Assembly: GCF_000003815.2 (NCBI RefSeq)
Contig: NC_049992.1
Coordinates: 1,112,669-1,174,115, forward strand
Source: Branchiostoma floridae
Taxonomy: Eukaryota; Chordata; Leptocardii; Amphioxiformes; Branchiostomatidae
Reading direction: 5' to 3'
DNA: 61,447 nucleotides
The notes under the pieces are model-generated. The model was given only the letters and a program-made list of their open reading frames with translations. It was not told the DNA's origin and made no database searches. Positions 1-11,453 of this stretch are shown in pieces. The first letter of the stretch is position 1. Each line of letters begins with the position of its first letter. Both the position numbers and the translations under genes were made by a program.

Positions 1-1294
1 ACTGCGTAACGTTCATTGTTTCACATCTGAATTGAACAGTCTGAAAGTGACATTTTGGAATGCTCTCGTATTTGATGTTTGAATCAAGATAGCAGAACTG
101 CTCCATCCTGACCGCCAGTATCCGGGATCGCCGGCCACACTCAGCTGGGCATCAGCTACGTGACGATGAGTCACAGTCATTTTGCAATTTTTGTTGTCGC
201 TTTTCTAGCTATGCTATGAAAAAATCATTATTGACAAAAACCTAAGGCGGCAATACCTGAATCATGTACCACAAATCAACGATTCACTTGTTTACGTCTC
301 TTCCTGAGCCTCTGACTGTTTCTACAAGAAATATGATAAATGATGATTGACAGGAACCTTAGGTGACTATAACTGAATTCTGTCCACGATTTTCCTAAGA
401 GTGACCCCCTTTTGCTACCTTAAACATGTCATGCGAAGAACGGATCGCATTCTAGAAAACAATCTATCACTATATCTAAAACGTTCTTTCTACCCCGTGT
501 GTCACTGCGGGAGAGAAAGCCGAAAAAAATGACACAGGTAATCTATCTTCGGATAGTTTTCCTCCACTTGCTTGAACATGCAAATCGGGAAAGTGTTAGA
601 TACAGTATGTACTTTTTTTTAATGAAGTCTGATGTCGCATGATTGACGTGTGATGAGCTAACCTGTGCGTTATCAACTCAGAAAAGCACAAAATTTCAAC
701 CATGAAATATCGATAGAAATAGATTTGAAGGATTTTAGGAACTCTGTGGCTCCAATAGGGGCATTCGTCTCAAACTTTTCTGAGGCATGATATTCTTTAT
801 ATATACATTGTTTTGTATATGATGGTTCGGCGCAAAAAGGATATTCTTATGGTGAGAAGGGTTTGTTTAAAATGTAAAGCTACAGAAACGACTGTTAATC
901 AGAGTCCTTTCGCAGAGTCCTTTTTCAACTCACTTTGTCATCTATTTGCATGTACCTTGTTGTTTGTCATTACCTAACGAATTCTACTTAATGGGTCCGC
1001 TAACGAATAAACGCTAAACAACTTAACATTTCGTTGTTTTCAACAAACCTTAAGCGTAAGGAAACAAGAGTAAGAAACCCCCGTGCCATTTTCACAGGAG
1101 TACATTCAAGCAGATTAAAAGTCACTGGTAACTAATGAAAAACACCACATGCATACAGCTCTATCATAATGATTTTACCTTTATGCAATAGACTTACGCC
1201 GGTAAAATGAAAGAAGCTCACGGATTGACTCACCTACGAAGCTGATGACAGGAAGGATCAGAACAAAGACAATCTTCTCCCAAATCCCCACCAT
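1..1294 (-). CDS. 5' exons of a secreted Cys-rich protein (partial)
   Basis: This is a two-exon model that continues past the left edge. Exon 1 (1234-1294) starts at the ATG read leftward from 1294 and encodes a hydrophobic signal peptide beginning MVGIWEKIVFVLIL; it ends in phase 1 at a GTGAGT donor. Exon 2 (1-144) begins after a CAG acceptor at 145-147 and is open to the window edge in the matching phase. Its roughly 48 residues carry four cysteines with spacing C-x14-C-x13-C-x8-C and a final NVT glycosylation site. The matching phase and the even cysteine spacing support the join. I do not recognise the family. The same DNA (1-178) also has another open minus frame of similar length without cysteines, so exon 2 is the weaker half. 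Function is unknown beyond likely secretion. Confidence 0.45.
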
Positions 1295-1744
1295 GGTGGC
1301 CGCTAATCCTGGGAAAGTGCTTTCTTCTTGACGAGAAAGTGGAACAGATGGCGGGATGGAGGGATTCTGAACAGGATCCGTTTGCGCAGCGGACCTTTAA
1401 GTATCGTATGACTTCATCGACTTGTCAAACGTACCACCGGTTAGACATATCTACAATGCAGGTTTAGTGAATAACCCACTAACAGGAATCCATCACCAGT
1501 TGCGCACCGGTAGTGGGTGACAGATAGCTGAACGAGTGGCACTACAGCTTCAACTGGTCCAAGGGTGTATTTGCTGCGATTGCCGCTCAAGTGGTCATTG
1601 GATCTGGTGGGTAGTCCTTCACTCGCTATGGTTGTTGGCTATAGATGGCCATGACTAACGTTGAAGTCCATTTGTTCTATGGTCAGTATCTCGAACATAA
1701 CTCAATGGTCATTCAGGAAACTGAGGATGTCTATTGAAAAAATA

Positions 1745-1967
1745 GTAATTATGTCTTCACTGGTGTTGAGACTAGCTGGAATGATTCATAACAAGTATTA
1801 TCGTTTTCCGTTTTGTATTTTTCTGTCTTTATAAGACAGTGATAAATGAGGACGTCTGGTTGAAGATTAGTAATTATGTTTTCACTGGTGTTGAGACAAG
1901 CTGAGATAATTCATAGCAAGTATTATCGTTTTCCGTTTTGAAGTCTGTTGCCTTTATAAGACAGTGA
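1745..1967. repeat. Tandem duplication, about 122-bp unit, two copies
   Basis: The segment 1745-1845 recurs at 1867-1967. Shared landmarks are TAGTAATTATGT, CACTGGTGTTGAGAC, AAGTATTATCGTTTTCCG and CTTTATAAGACAGTGA. The copies differ at scattered positions, so the duplication is not recent. Confidence 0.8.
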
Positions 1968-2676
1968 GTCTTGATGGCAGTGGCTGCAAATTATGACACA
2001 TCTACTTGAGCTACAGTAATGTTGTGTGAGGTTTTGTCGTCAGAAGGCGGCAGCAATGCAATGGTTAAATATGGTACATGTATAGAGATACAATATACAC
2101 TTGTACGTACGCCGACGCTTCCTGTGTACAAGTGTTATTTACAGATCAAATGCAGGAATCAGCCTGGGTCATCCTGGATTTAGGGTATGAGGTGGTCAAA
2201 GAGTCCATTCATTCTGATGAAAATCTAGGGCACGTTTTTGAAGAGGCTGCAAGTCTCCAACTGCTTCGACAAAATGATCGTGAATGACTCAGAGATGATT
2301 TGTATCATACTTAGGTTAAATTTGGTTCTGTCGCCTTGTCTGTGACAATGACTTTGCTACTTGAAATAAACACTCAACGTATATTTTTGTATTTATCAGT
2401 CATCTGACAGAAATAGTCTTCCCGGCTTCCGCTGTTACTTACAAAACCACTCGGAAGCTTATTAAGCATTTGGTAACGAGAAAAACATAACCAAACATAA
2501 CATTGCCGTATGTGTGGGCTGGTATTGAAGTAGCAACTTGAAGAACAATCAGCATGACTATACAACATAAATTTAACAAACACAACATAATATATTAGTA
2601 TCATAAGTATTTACAATAGAGCCCAGTGTCTCAAGGTAAAAGGTCTGAATATTTCATTAGGCTTCACTGACTTAAT

Positions 2677-2750
2677 CATATGGATGACATCTTCTGGATA
2701 CCCCAAGACTAACGCACAAGGGCGAAAAAAAATTTTAAAAAGCAAAAAAA
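2677..2750 (+). mobile_element. Dispersed retrotransposon-like 3' tail, copy 1
   Basis: The motif TGGATGACATCTTCTGG, then a C-rich stretch and a run of A, recurs at 54451-54515 (TGGATGACATCCTCTGG) and more weakly at 56060-56110. The shared order of motif, GCG-rich segment and A-rich end suggests the 3' tail of a non-LTR element. The family is not identified. Confidence 0.4.
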
Positions 2751-5240
2751 AAATACTTGTTAAACACTGTGCTAAACATCCAGTCCATTATTTTCCAGGC
2801 TTGTTTTGCTTTATGTTCACCTCTGGTAAAACTGTAAGTGACAATCATCACCATTTCAATAATGCTTTTATTGCCATTCTTGAGAAGGAACATTCTGAGG
2901 GGAACAAGGGCGCTGTGGCCACATGCCCTGGCCCTGGAGACCAGACCATGTGACCCTTACTCTGGAGAGCAGATACTATGACGAGCATAACATTCTGATT
3001 GACCAGGGATGCTATTGGGCCACATGTGGCCACATTTTTTAGAACAGGTGAAAATCAATACGCGCACGGATGCCATCCGTTAAATTACGTCAGTGTGGCG
3101 TTATGTAATATTCCTCGTCATTGGCTGGCTCGTCGCAAGAGTGTAAGAGAAGAGTTGTTCAACTGGTTGCCCTTTGGTTACCCAAAGAAGCTCAGAAGCT
3201 GAGTTGAATCGGTACAGACTAAGGGCAGATCAAAACCTCCATTTAGACACTAGATTAGGAGCTTGTTAAAATGACACAGAAATGCAGAAGGGTAACGAAA
3301 AAGTTACGAAAGCATCTTTGTCGTGGGCATGCGCACGGGATATAATACAATGTATAGGATAACAAAGAACATGATTGGTGTTCTGACTGCGTCAGTTCTC
3401 TCTAATACTTCAACTACTTGTCACAAAATATTAACGATGTCGAAAGTAGTCATACGAGGTACTTGGAAAAGCTTTTCCATACAATTATTCTTGCTTCATG
3501 GCCAAAAGGCGTTTCAAAGAAGCGCAAGGCCCACTTATCTATAGTTGAAAACATGTCAATCTCGTATTATGTACCGCCAATACCCACTCAGCCCACCTTC
3601 AGGCGTGCATGACGGCATGTCGGTCTCTGGTGTACACTTGACTGGTACCGCTCTAATGTTCACGTGGGGAATATGATAACTGTTCTAACCTACATCTTTT
3701 ATTACCATGACCATGGTAGAGTAATCCCTTTGTACGCGAACTAAATTAAAGACTATTTCAGTCCCCACCTTTTATTACAGTGATTATGCTAGAGCGATTC
3801 CTTTGTACGTGAATGGCACCGATATTGTTATACGATATTGGAAGGTCTGGTGCGCAAACGGATGTTCTGTAGTATGTTGATATATATACTACACTTAAGT
3901 TTGACATATTATTATTACAAAACGTATTTGCTCCCATTGCCGGTCATGATGAGGGTTTCTGGAAGACTCATGCAGATTGAAAAGACACCACATCTCAAGG
4001 TTTGTCTACTCTCCGGAAGCTGTAAGGTGCGTAGTGTGATGGCTATGTTGAATTGTTTTCTGCAGACTTATGTAAATTTTAAGATAGAGTTTCGAGGCCA
4101 TTTTTTCTGTTTGGGCTTGACGGTTTGACCCAGCAAATGGGTCATTCATATGCATGTACTCTTGGTTTCCAAGACTTGCTTTTTCTCGTCGATTAAGGTT
4201 AGACATCCAGGTGTTCTTGATAAAAGATAGCGGCATTTTTCTATTTTAATCGACTGACCGTTTCCAAAATCATATGCAGTTGCTCACGAGTAATTGCTTT
4301 CTGGCTCGCTCCAAGTTTTAGCTGCTTTCTAACATGTCTGCATGCTACGTGTACCCCAGCTGGTGCCTTCCCCCTGGATGGAGACCGTTGGTTTTGTATA
4401 GCCTAGCACATTAGTCACGCGTTGTGTATAAACTCACGCAAACGGTCACCAGATATGTGGGTCTTCTTTACGCTCTAAGGTGTAGCCATGGTCTCGTGCT
4501 CCTGAAATTTGAAACTTTCTAACGCCCCTTGTTCACTGGACAGAGACCGTTTAGAGACCGAAAGTTGTATTTGTCTGACTTAGCCACTTTCGATCGAATT
4601 TGATCCATAATGAAAAACTATGATTTGAAAGCAGAAAGCCTATAAAGTGCCCTTCTTATAGCTGGGATCATTCTGAACTACGTATGGGAGTTTTAGTCAG
4701 CGATCTAAGTGGAAAAATTGCCTTTTGAATGTTTGGTGTTCGATCGAGTATAGTTCAAATTGAATCGAGTCTTGGACTGAATGATTTTCATACAATCTGT
4801 ATTACCATCCCGCCTTTAATCAGTCTTGTAATATACCTTCTGATTGGCATCCAAGTCCCACTACTATTCTGTGCTGAGTCTCCTGTACTAGGGAGGTTAG
4901 CATCGTTCCAGGTCTTCGACATAAGTTTTGTGTAGTTAATAGGGACCCGAGAATTCACGCCATGCCATGACATCTCCTCTCTTTCAACGATCCAATTGGA
5001 GAATTGTTAATTTAGCTTTTATTGATTTTTGGCCAAGGGAGTCAATTATGCGTAAAAGTTGGCCCGTAACAACACCCTACCACTAAACGACTATGTAGAT
5101 TTATAATACTCTCGTAATACTCTAGAATTGTCACGGAATTGTCGAGGAAAAATAGTGATGCAATATAACTAATGCAAATCCTACTAAAACAAACAAACAA
5201 AAAACTCTGAGATAAGAACCCATAATCAAGAACCACACGT

Positions 5241-7412
5241 TTGGTATAACTTGTAAAGTTTTATTGGATAGCAGAACTCATCAACAGCAATAAAACAATT
5301 CTTAAATGTGTAGAATATATTAGATTTTAAGAGCGTCAACATCGCTCCCTGTATGTAGAGAAAGCACTAATTGTTTTTAAAAACCCTTTTCACTATTGAG
5401 CACTGAAAGACCAAAAATGTTTAGAATTTTAAACTAAGTTTATTTCTCATGACTTGTAGATTCCAAATTGTGTGCCTTTTTCTGTCTTCCAAATCATACT
5501 TTTTAAAAATAATACTTAAATTCATTTACATCGTGGATGATACTCAATGTATCACGCCATTGGCAATACAAATAGTGTGGGTCTCTCAATGCTCCCCGGT
5601 AATGTGAAAGAAGACCTAAAACATAAATATACAAAGAAGGACGTAGACATCTGACAGATATAACAAACAGCAACCCTGAGGGAAGTACAATAACGTTAGT
5701 TTTATGGCTTTGAATTTCCATTGCATACTTCGGTCCGAATGCGCTTCTTGACCAGAAGGCGTCTGCAACAAACATAGTTCCGTCGCGTCAGTTTGCTGGT
5801 ACAGCCTACGTCACCTACATCATCGAACGTTGCTTATGAGATGGCAGAATATCTACGGTTCATTTGAAGCCAAGATCATCGTCACGTTCTGACATTAAGT
5901 CGAAGACATGACGAAGTTTAACTGTCGTAGATCGGTGACATCGCACACCAAAATGTCGGCAGTTTCAGATAATCCTGATATTATCTGCGACATCATAGGC
6001 TAGGTTACGTTATACACCGAAATCGCTGAAAGAAAACGATAGAAAAAAAATCGGTGCTCTTTGGTCGGCTATCCCCGCCATTTTGATGACGTATTGTGAC
6101 GTAGGTTGTTTCCGTCGCTACGTAACTAGTCACGTGTTTCCGTCCTTGTTTGTCAGTCAGTCAGTCAGTTCGTCTGTCCCATTCGACAAAGTCAGAACTT
6201 TCTAAATACCTCTAACCCAAGATTTAGTTGATGTGGCAATATGCATTTTTATATCTTCGTAAGAAATTGCAATCTAAGTTTCAGCTAAAAGTAAATTTTA
6301 TTGTCTTGATTATACTGTGACTTTGGAGAGTTTTGTAGAATTCCCAATATTCTTCTCCAATTAGTTACTTAAAATTTTTGTGACTAAAAAATTTTGTTAC
6401 TAAAAAAAATTGTGACTAAAAAATTTTGTTACTAAAAATTGGTGACTAAAAAATTTGTGACTAAAAATTTCCTCCTATTACTGGAGAATTTGTGATATTG
6501 AACTTTTGCTTGTCTTATATAATTCTGACTTCTACTTGAATGCAAGACGTCATAGTCCTTGTCACATATAACATATTACACCGTCACCCTAAAGTACTTA
6601 TTGTCTTCTCTGTCAATTAAGATAAAGATTATTAACAAATTTGCATTTCTATTCGATTCTAAAACCCCAAATAATAAACAAGTTGTTGTTATTGTAATGA
6701 TAAGAATTATCACAATGATGGCAAAGATATGCCAGCCAGCTTATAGTCTCTCTATGTCGTCTTTCTGACTATTTAACATTTCCAAAAGCATTTATGATGT
6801 TTTAAAGTTAAAGCGACGTGTTGTAACGGTATTCTATCACAAGGTTCAAAGGTTCTTTGAGGCCCATGCTCTGCTTTGCAGAACATGCACATGTAAGTGT
6901 AATTGGGCAATTTTGCCACTAACATAAATTTCAGTTCACTGTAGTTTATCTTACTAGTTTTGCGTTCTTCCTTAGTTTTGGTGTCCTTGAATTCGGTCAG
7001 TCTCTAATGCCGATGTAGACGTGTCTGTTGATTTACGCTGTTAATCATAATGTTTTATGCACATTGAAATGAAAGTTTCCTGTGGTTTTATCTTTCTAAT
7101 TTCTCCATTTTTCCTACACGTTTATGTGGGTCAGACGGGTATTGTAATGAAATGATGTTTTGAAATACTGTTTACAATGTCATCTAAAATTTGTAGTTTC
7201 GAACTGAAAAGAAAAGTTGAATGTGAAAATTTTGAACTGACAAATCAATAAGATGCGAGAATTTTCGCAAGTGAAACTGAAACAGTTCCAAGTAGATCAT
7301 TTTAACTTCCATTTAGACTCTTTATAGAATTTAGACATCTGAAAGTGAAGTGGAAGTGAAATTGAATGATCACTTTCACTGCCACCTCAAAATGCGTCTT
7401 GACCCGTTAACC
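5241..7412. other. Region downstream of gene A, no confident gene
   Basis: Gene A's stop is at 7413, so on the minus strand this is its 3' flank. Minus-strand AATAAA signals lie at 6297-6302 and 5260-5265; the first is the nearer candidate for gene A. Between 6070 and 6180 is a cluster of TGACGT motifs, a CGCCATTTT motif and a CACGTG, which looks promoter-like. A 33-codon minus frame (5895-5996) and a 90-codon minus frame (5503-5775) lie on its minus-strand side, the second beginning beside a good acceptor (TTTGTTGCAG). These could be a small unrecognised gene, but I cannot support a full model. Confidence 0.35.
6370..6475. repeat. AT-rich short tandem repeat
   Basis: Five or six imperfect copies of a 17-20 bp unit containing TGACTAAAAAATTTT lie head to tail. 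No coding or regulatory role is visible. Confidence 0.75.
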
Positions 7413-7576
7413 CTACTCCTCGTCGCTGTCTCCCTGCGCCTCAGGTGAGACCCTCCCTTCGTTCCCCTTGTTCTTCTTCACCTTGAGGAAGTAGTAAGCC
7501 GCCCCTGCCACCCCGCCGATCAGCAGCACTGCCACCAGCGCGCCCACGATAGCTCCGACTGGGGAACCCGCCTCTT
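7413..7576 (-). CDS. Gene A exon 13: membrane helix and short tail
   Basis: The exon starts in phase 1 after TTTACAG and encodes a short stalk (EEAGSP), a Gly/Ala/Val-rich helix ([19 protein letters not shown]), a [10 protein letters not shown] stop-transfer segment and an acidic end (GDSDEE). The stop is TAG at 7413-7415. The tail has no tyrosine beyond the membrane-proximal YY, so kinase-type signalling by this chain is unlikely. Confidence 0.88.
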
Positions 7577-10500
7577 CTGTAAACAACAACAAACAAACAA
7601 ACATATTTATTTTTATCAGAAGTACCGCCAAGATAGCTCCAACTGGGGAACCTACTTCTTCTGTAAACAACAACAAACAAACAAACAAACATATCTATTT
7701 TATCAGAAGTACCGCCACGATAGCTCCGACTGGGGAACCCGCCTCCTCTGTAAACAACAACAAACAAAACAAACATTTCTATCAGAAGTACCGCAACGGT
7801 AGCTCCGGTTCCCCATTAAACAACATTAAAACAAAAATTACAGTTATGTTACAATTTTGACACTTACAACTTACATTTAAAAAATTACAGTTTATAGTGC
7901 CAAAAATAGCACGTGGGACCTGATGTGTTTCTCGACTCGGTGTTGAACACACTGGGTCAGAAACTTGCAGCTTTCTGAACCAGATTTGACAGGTGCTATG
8001 ATCTTCACATATATAGGTGTTGTGGGTTTTATGCATGCTCTCATGGGGGTCTACTCAAAGCTTTACCTCCCTTACCAAGGGCACAGACCAAAGGGCAGAG
8101 CATGAACTTGCTCGGGCTTCAAACCCCAGCAACCCCATTAGATGTTGTGCTCGCAGAGCTAATGACTAGCACCTGTTCATACGTACCAGGCAGGTTCTGC
8201 ACCTCGCAGTGCTGTCCCTCGTACGTGTCTGCGCAGTCGCAGCGGTACTCCTCCTCGCTGAGCGGCACGCAGGTGGCTCCGTTCTCACACGGCTCCAGGT
8301 CACGGCACGGCTCCGCTGCATTGGGGGGGGGGGGGGTCACGTTAGCGAGGGGGGCACGTTAGCGAGGGGGAGGGGGGTAACGTTAGCCTGGGTATAAGGT
8401 ATAAAACTTAGAAAACACAGCATGATAAGGACTTCAGTAAAGAATTTTTTTTTATCTTTTTTTTTCTAAGTTCGAGGAAAGGTGTTCTGTTTTTGTCTTT
8501 AATTGCCTGGACGTGAACTCATGTTCTCTTGAATTTGAACGTTGACACATCATGGTTATAGTTAGAAAACTTGGGTTCTCTTGAACTTGAGACTGTTCTT
8601 ACGCGTCATGGTCTCGCAGAAGCGGCCGATCCAGCCGATGGGGCAGCTGCAGTTGTAGGCGTCCCGCAGGTCGTTACAGGTGGCGCCGTTCAGGCACTCG
8701 TTCGTCACACAGTCGTCCGGCTCTGGGGAGGGAAGGTTCAGAGAAAGTCAATGCTACATACCTTTTTTTTGCAATAACTATGTAGTAGTGGTAGTCTACT
8801 GTGTCCGGCCGAATGGTACATGTTGCTTTCTCTGCTTAGCCCTCAGCATTTGGAAAAGGGTATGTTGGTTGAACACACACACACACACAGCTACCAGTAT
8901 ACTATAGTGATTGTATAAGTTATCAGTTGTGTGGCCAGGGGCTACTGGAACGGAGTAGGGTGCCACCCTATGCACCATCTGATGTGGGAAGGATATGGGT
9001 CTTAAGTTCCACCGGGGATTTCCGAGGAGTGTGTTGCCAGGGACCTTCAACTTTTACATATCAGCCGGAAAGTTGTGTAGCCAATGGGCTATTGGGACTG
9101 AGTTGGACGCCACCTTATGCACCAGCTGGTGCGGGAAGGACCGTGAGTATTGTTACCTTGGCAGGAGGGTCCTATCCACCCCACGGCACAGCCGGGCGGA
9201 CAGTGCCCTGTCGCGCCGTTACACGTCTCGTTGTTCAGGCAGTGGCACTTCAGCAGGCAGTCGGACCCGAACTCTCCTGGGGCGCACTCTGTAGGGCAAT
9301 GCGGATAAACAGTTATGAATCACCCAGAGAGGGGAGGGGTTGGAAAGAAAGTTAGGGAGGATAATAGAAGATAATGAGTACGTCGATGAGGATTAGACAT
9401 CCAGGTAATGCGATACGACAAATAGCAGTTACAAAAGCAACTAGATATGGCTTTGAAAACGGTTTGAAGACGTTTCAGGGTCTCACTTGCATCAAACTTG
9501 TCTTGACTATGTCTTACTTTTTACTTCCCATTGGATTACCTACAATGTGTCTTCACCTCCTTTGCATATCAATTCATAGTTCTTCCTCTGACAAAAGATA
9601 GTGGATGGTATCTGAAATGTCTGATTGTTTTCAAAGGTGCAGTCATATTTTGCTAGAGTAAATACTATTTGGCGTAAGAAAATTAGTAATACCTGAGACG
9701 CTTTAATTTCTAAGGTAAGAGTAGCTTACATTCCTTTATTAAGTTATCTTGAAGAAGTTGGCAGAATGAGAAACAAATGAGTAGAACAGGAGAAGCGTAC
9801 CTTCCTGACAGGTGGCACCCTTCCACCCCTCCCGGCACCCGTCCGGACACCGGCCGGTGTAGATGTTACAGTTGGAGCCGTTTTTACAGTTGCAGTTCTG
9901 GTTACAGTCGGCGCCGAACCTGCCCTGTGTACAGACTGGGTGGGAGGCGAGAAGATATGATAACTTTACTGATCAACAATTGTACAGTGTACTACCTACT
10001 GGTACATAACTACAGTTCCACAAAGCTAATCTACAGCCGTTTTTACAGTTACAGTTCTGGTTACAGTCGGCGCCGAACCTGCCTTGAGGACAGACTGGGC
10101 GGGAGGCGAGAAGATATAACAAATTTACTGATCTACAATTGTACAGTGTACAACCTACTGGTACATAACTACAGTTCCACAAAGCTAATCTACAGCCGTT
10201 TTTACAGTTACAGTTCTGGTTACAGTCGGCGCCGAACCTGCCTTGAGGACAGACTGGGCGGGAGGCGAGAAGATATAACAAATTTACTGATCTACAATTG
10301 TACAGTGTACAACCTACTGGTACATAACTACAGTTCCACAAAGCTAATCTACAGCCGTTTTTACAGTTACAGTTCTGGTTACAGTCGGCGCCGAACCTGC
10401 CCTGTGGACAGACTGGGCGGGAGGCGAGAAGATAGAATAACTTTATTGCACAACAATTGAACAATGTACAATCTACTGGTACTTAACTACAGTTCCATAA

Positions 10501-10945
10501 GGCTAATCTACCTAATACAAGAGTGCGGGATGAGTATGGACTTTTGTGATCATTGGAGTAATTTCTAACGTCTAAACATTCTTTGATATATTTCCTATGT
10601 AATACTATACACTATACACAACGGATATTTGTTACCTCGCAAATAAAGGTGAACTAGAGTTAACACAACCAGGAGATTTAGAAGAGACGTGGAAAGGATT
10701 TTGACTTTTGAACTGTCAACTTTGCCCATGCAGACGTACATTCGTCGCACTCGTCCCCGCGGAATCCGGTGGCGCAGCTGCATCCCCAGGGGTCGGGCAT
10801 GCAGAACAGGAGCTCCATACACTGGTCGTCTCGCTGGGGCCGCTTACAGTCGTGTGTGCAGTTCACTCCGAACTTGTTCCCTCCGCAAGCTGGGTAAGGT
10901 AAGGTAATGTGTTATACAGACAGACAGGCTTACAGACAGGCAGAC

Positions 10946-10992
<47 letters not shown>

Positions 10993-11117
10993 CGTGTACA
11001 GAACAGCAGCTCCATGCACTGGTCGTCCCGCTGGGGGCGCTTACAGTCGTGTGTACAGTTCACTCCGAACTTGTTCCCTCCGCAAGCTGGGTAAGGTAAG
11101 GTAAGGTAACGTGTTAT

Positions 11118-11148
<31 letters not shown>

Positions 11149-11419
11149 TGCACACAGACAGACAGACACATGTACAGAACAACAGCTCCATACACTGGTC
11201 GTCCCGCTGGGGAGCTTACAGTCGTGCGTACAGTTCACTCCGAACTTGTTCCCTCCGCAAGCTGGGTAAGGTAAGGTAACGTGTTATACAGACAGACAGA
11301 CAGACAGGCAGGCAGACAGACAGACAGACAGACAGGCAGACAGATAGGCAGACAGACAGACATACAAACAGACAGATAGGCAGACAGACAGACAGGCAGG
11401 CACATAGGCAGACAGACAG

Positions 11420-11453
<34 letters not shown>

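Larger units (their letters stand above)
1295..5240. other. Intergenic region without a confident gene
   Basis: I see no exon chain here. The stretch holds a diverged tandem duplication (1745-1967), a 69-codon plus frame at 2078-2287 followed by an AATAAA at about 2365, a retrotransposon-like tail near 2677-2750, a small diverged repeat at 3690-3815, and a copy of a dispersed motif with an inverted partner at 4195-4310. Long frames at 2374-4973 have no splice context and no recognisable domain. Confidence 0.5.

Noticed and set aside
2078-2287. 69-codon plus frame before an AATAAA
   Set aside because: No splice acceptor in frame, no domain, and an upstream stop near 2066. It could be chance.
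3010-3035. Palindromic CCACATGTGGCCAC as a regulatory site
   Set aside because: Too short and isolated to support a claim.
9973-10464. 163-codon minus frame repeating an EGF half
   Set aside because: It reads through intronic array units of gene A; it is not an independent gene.
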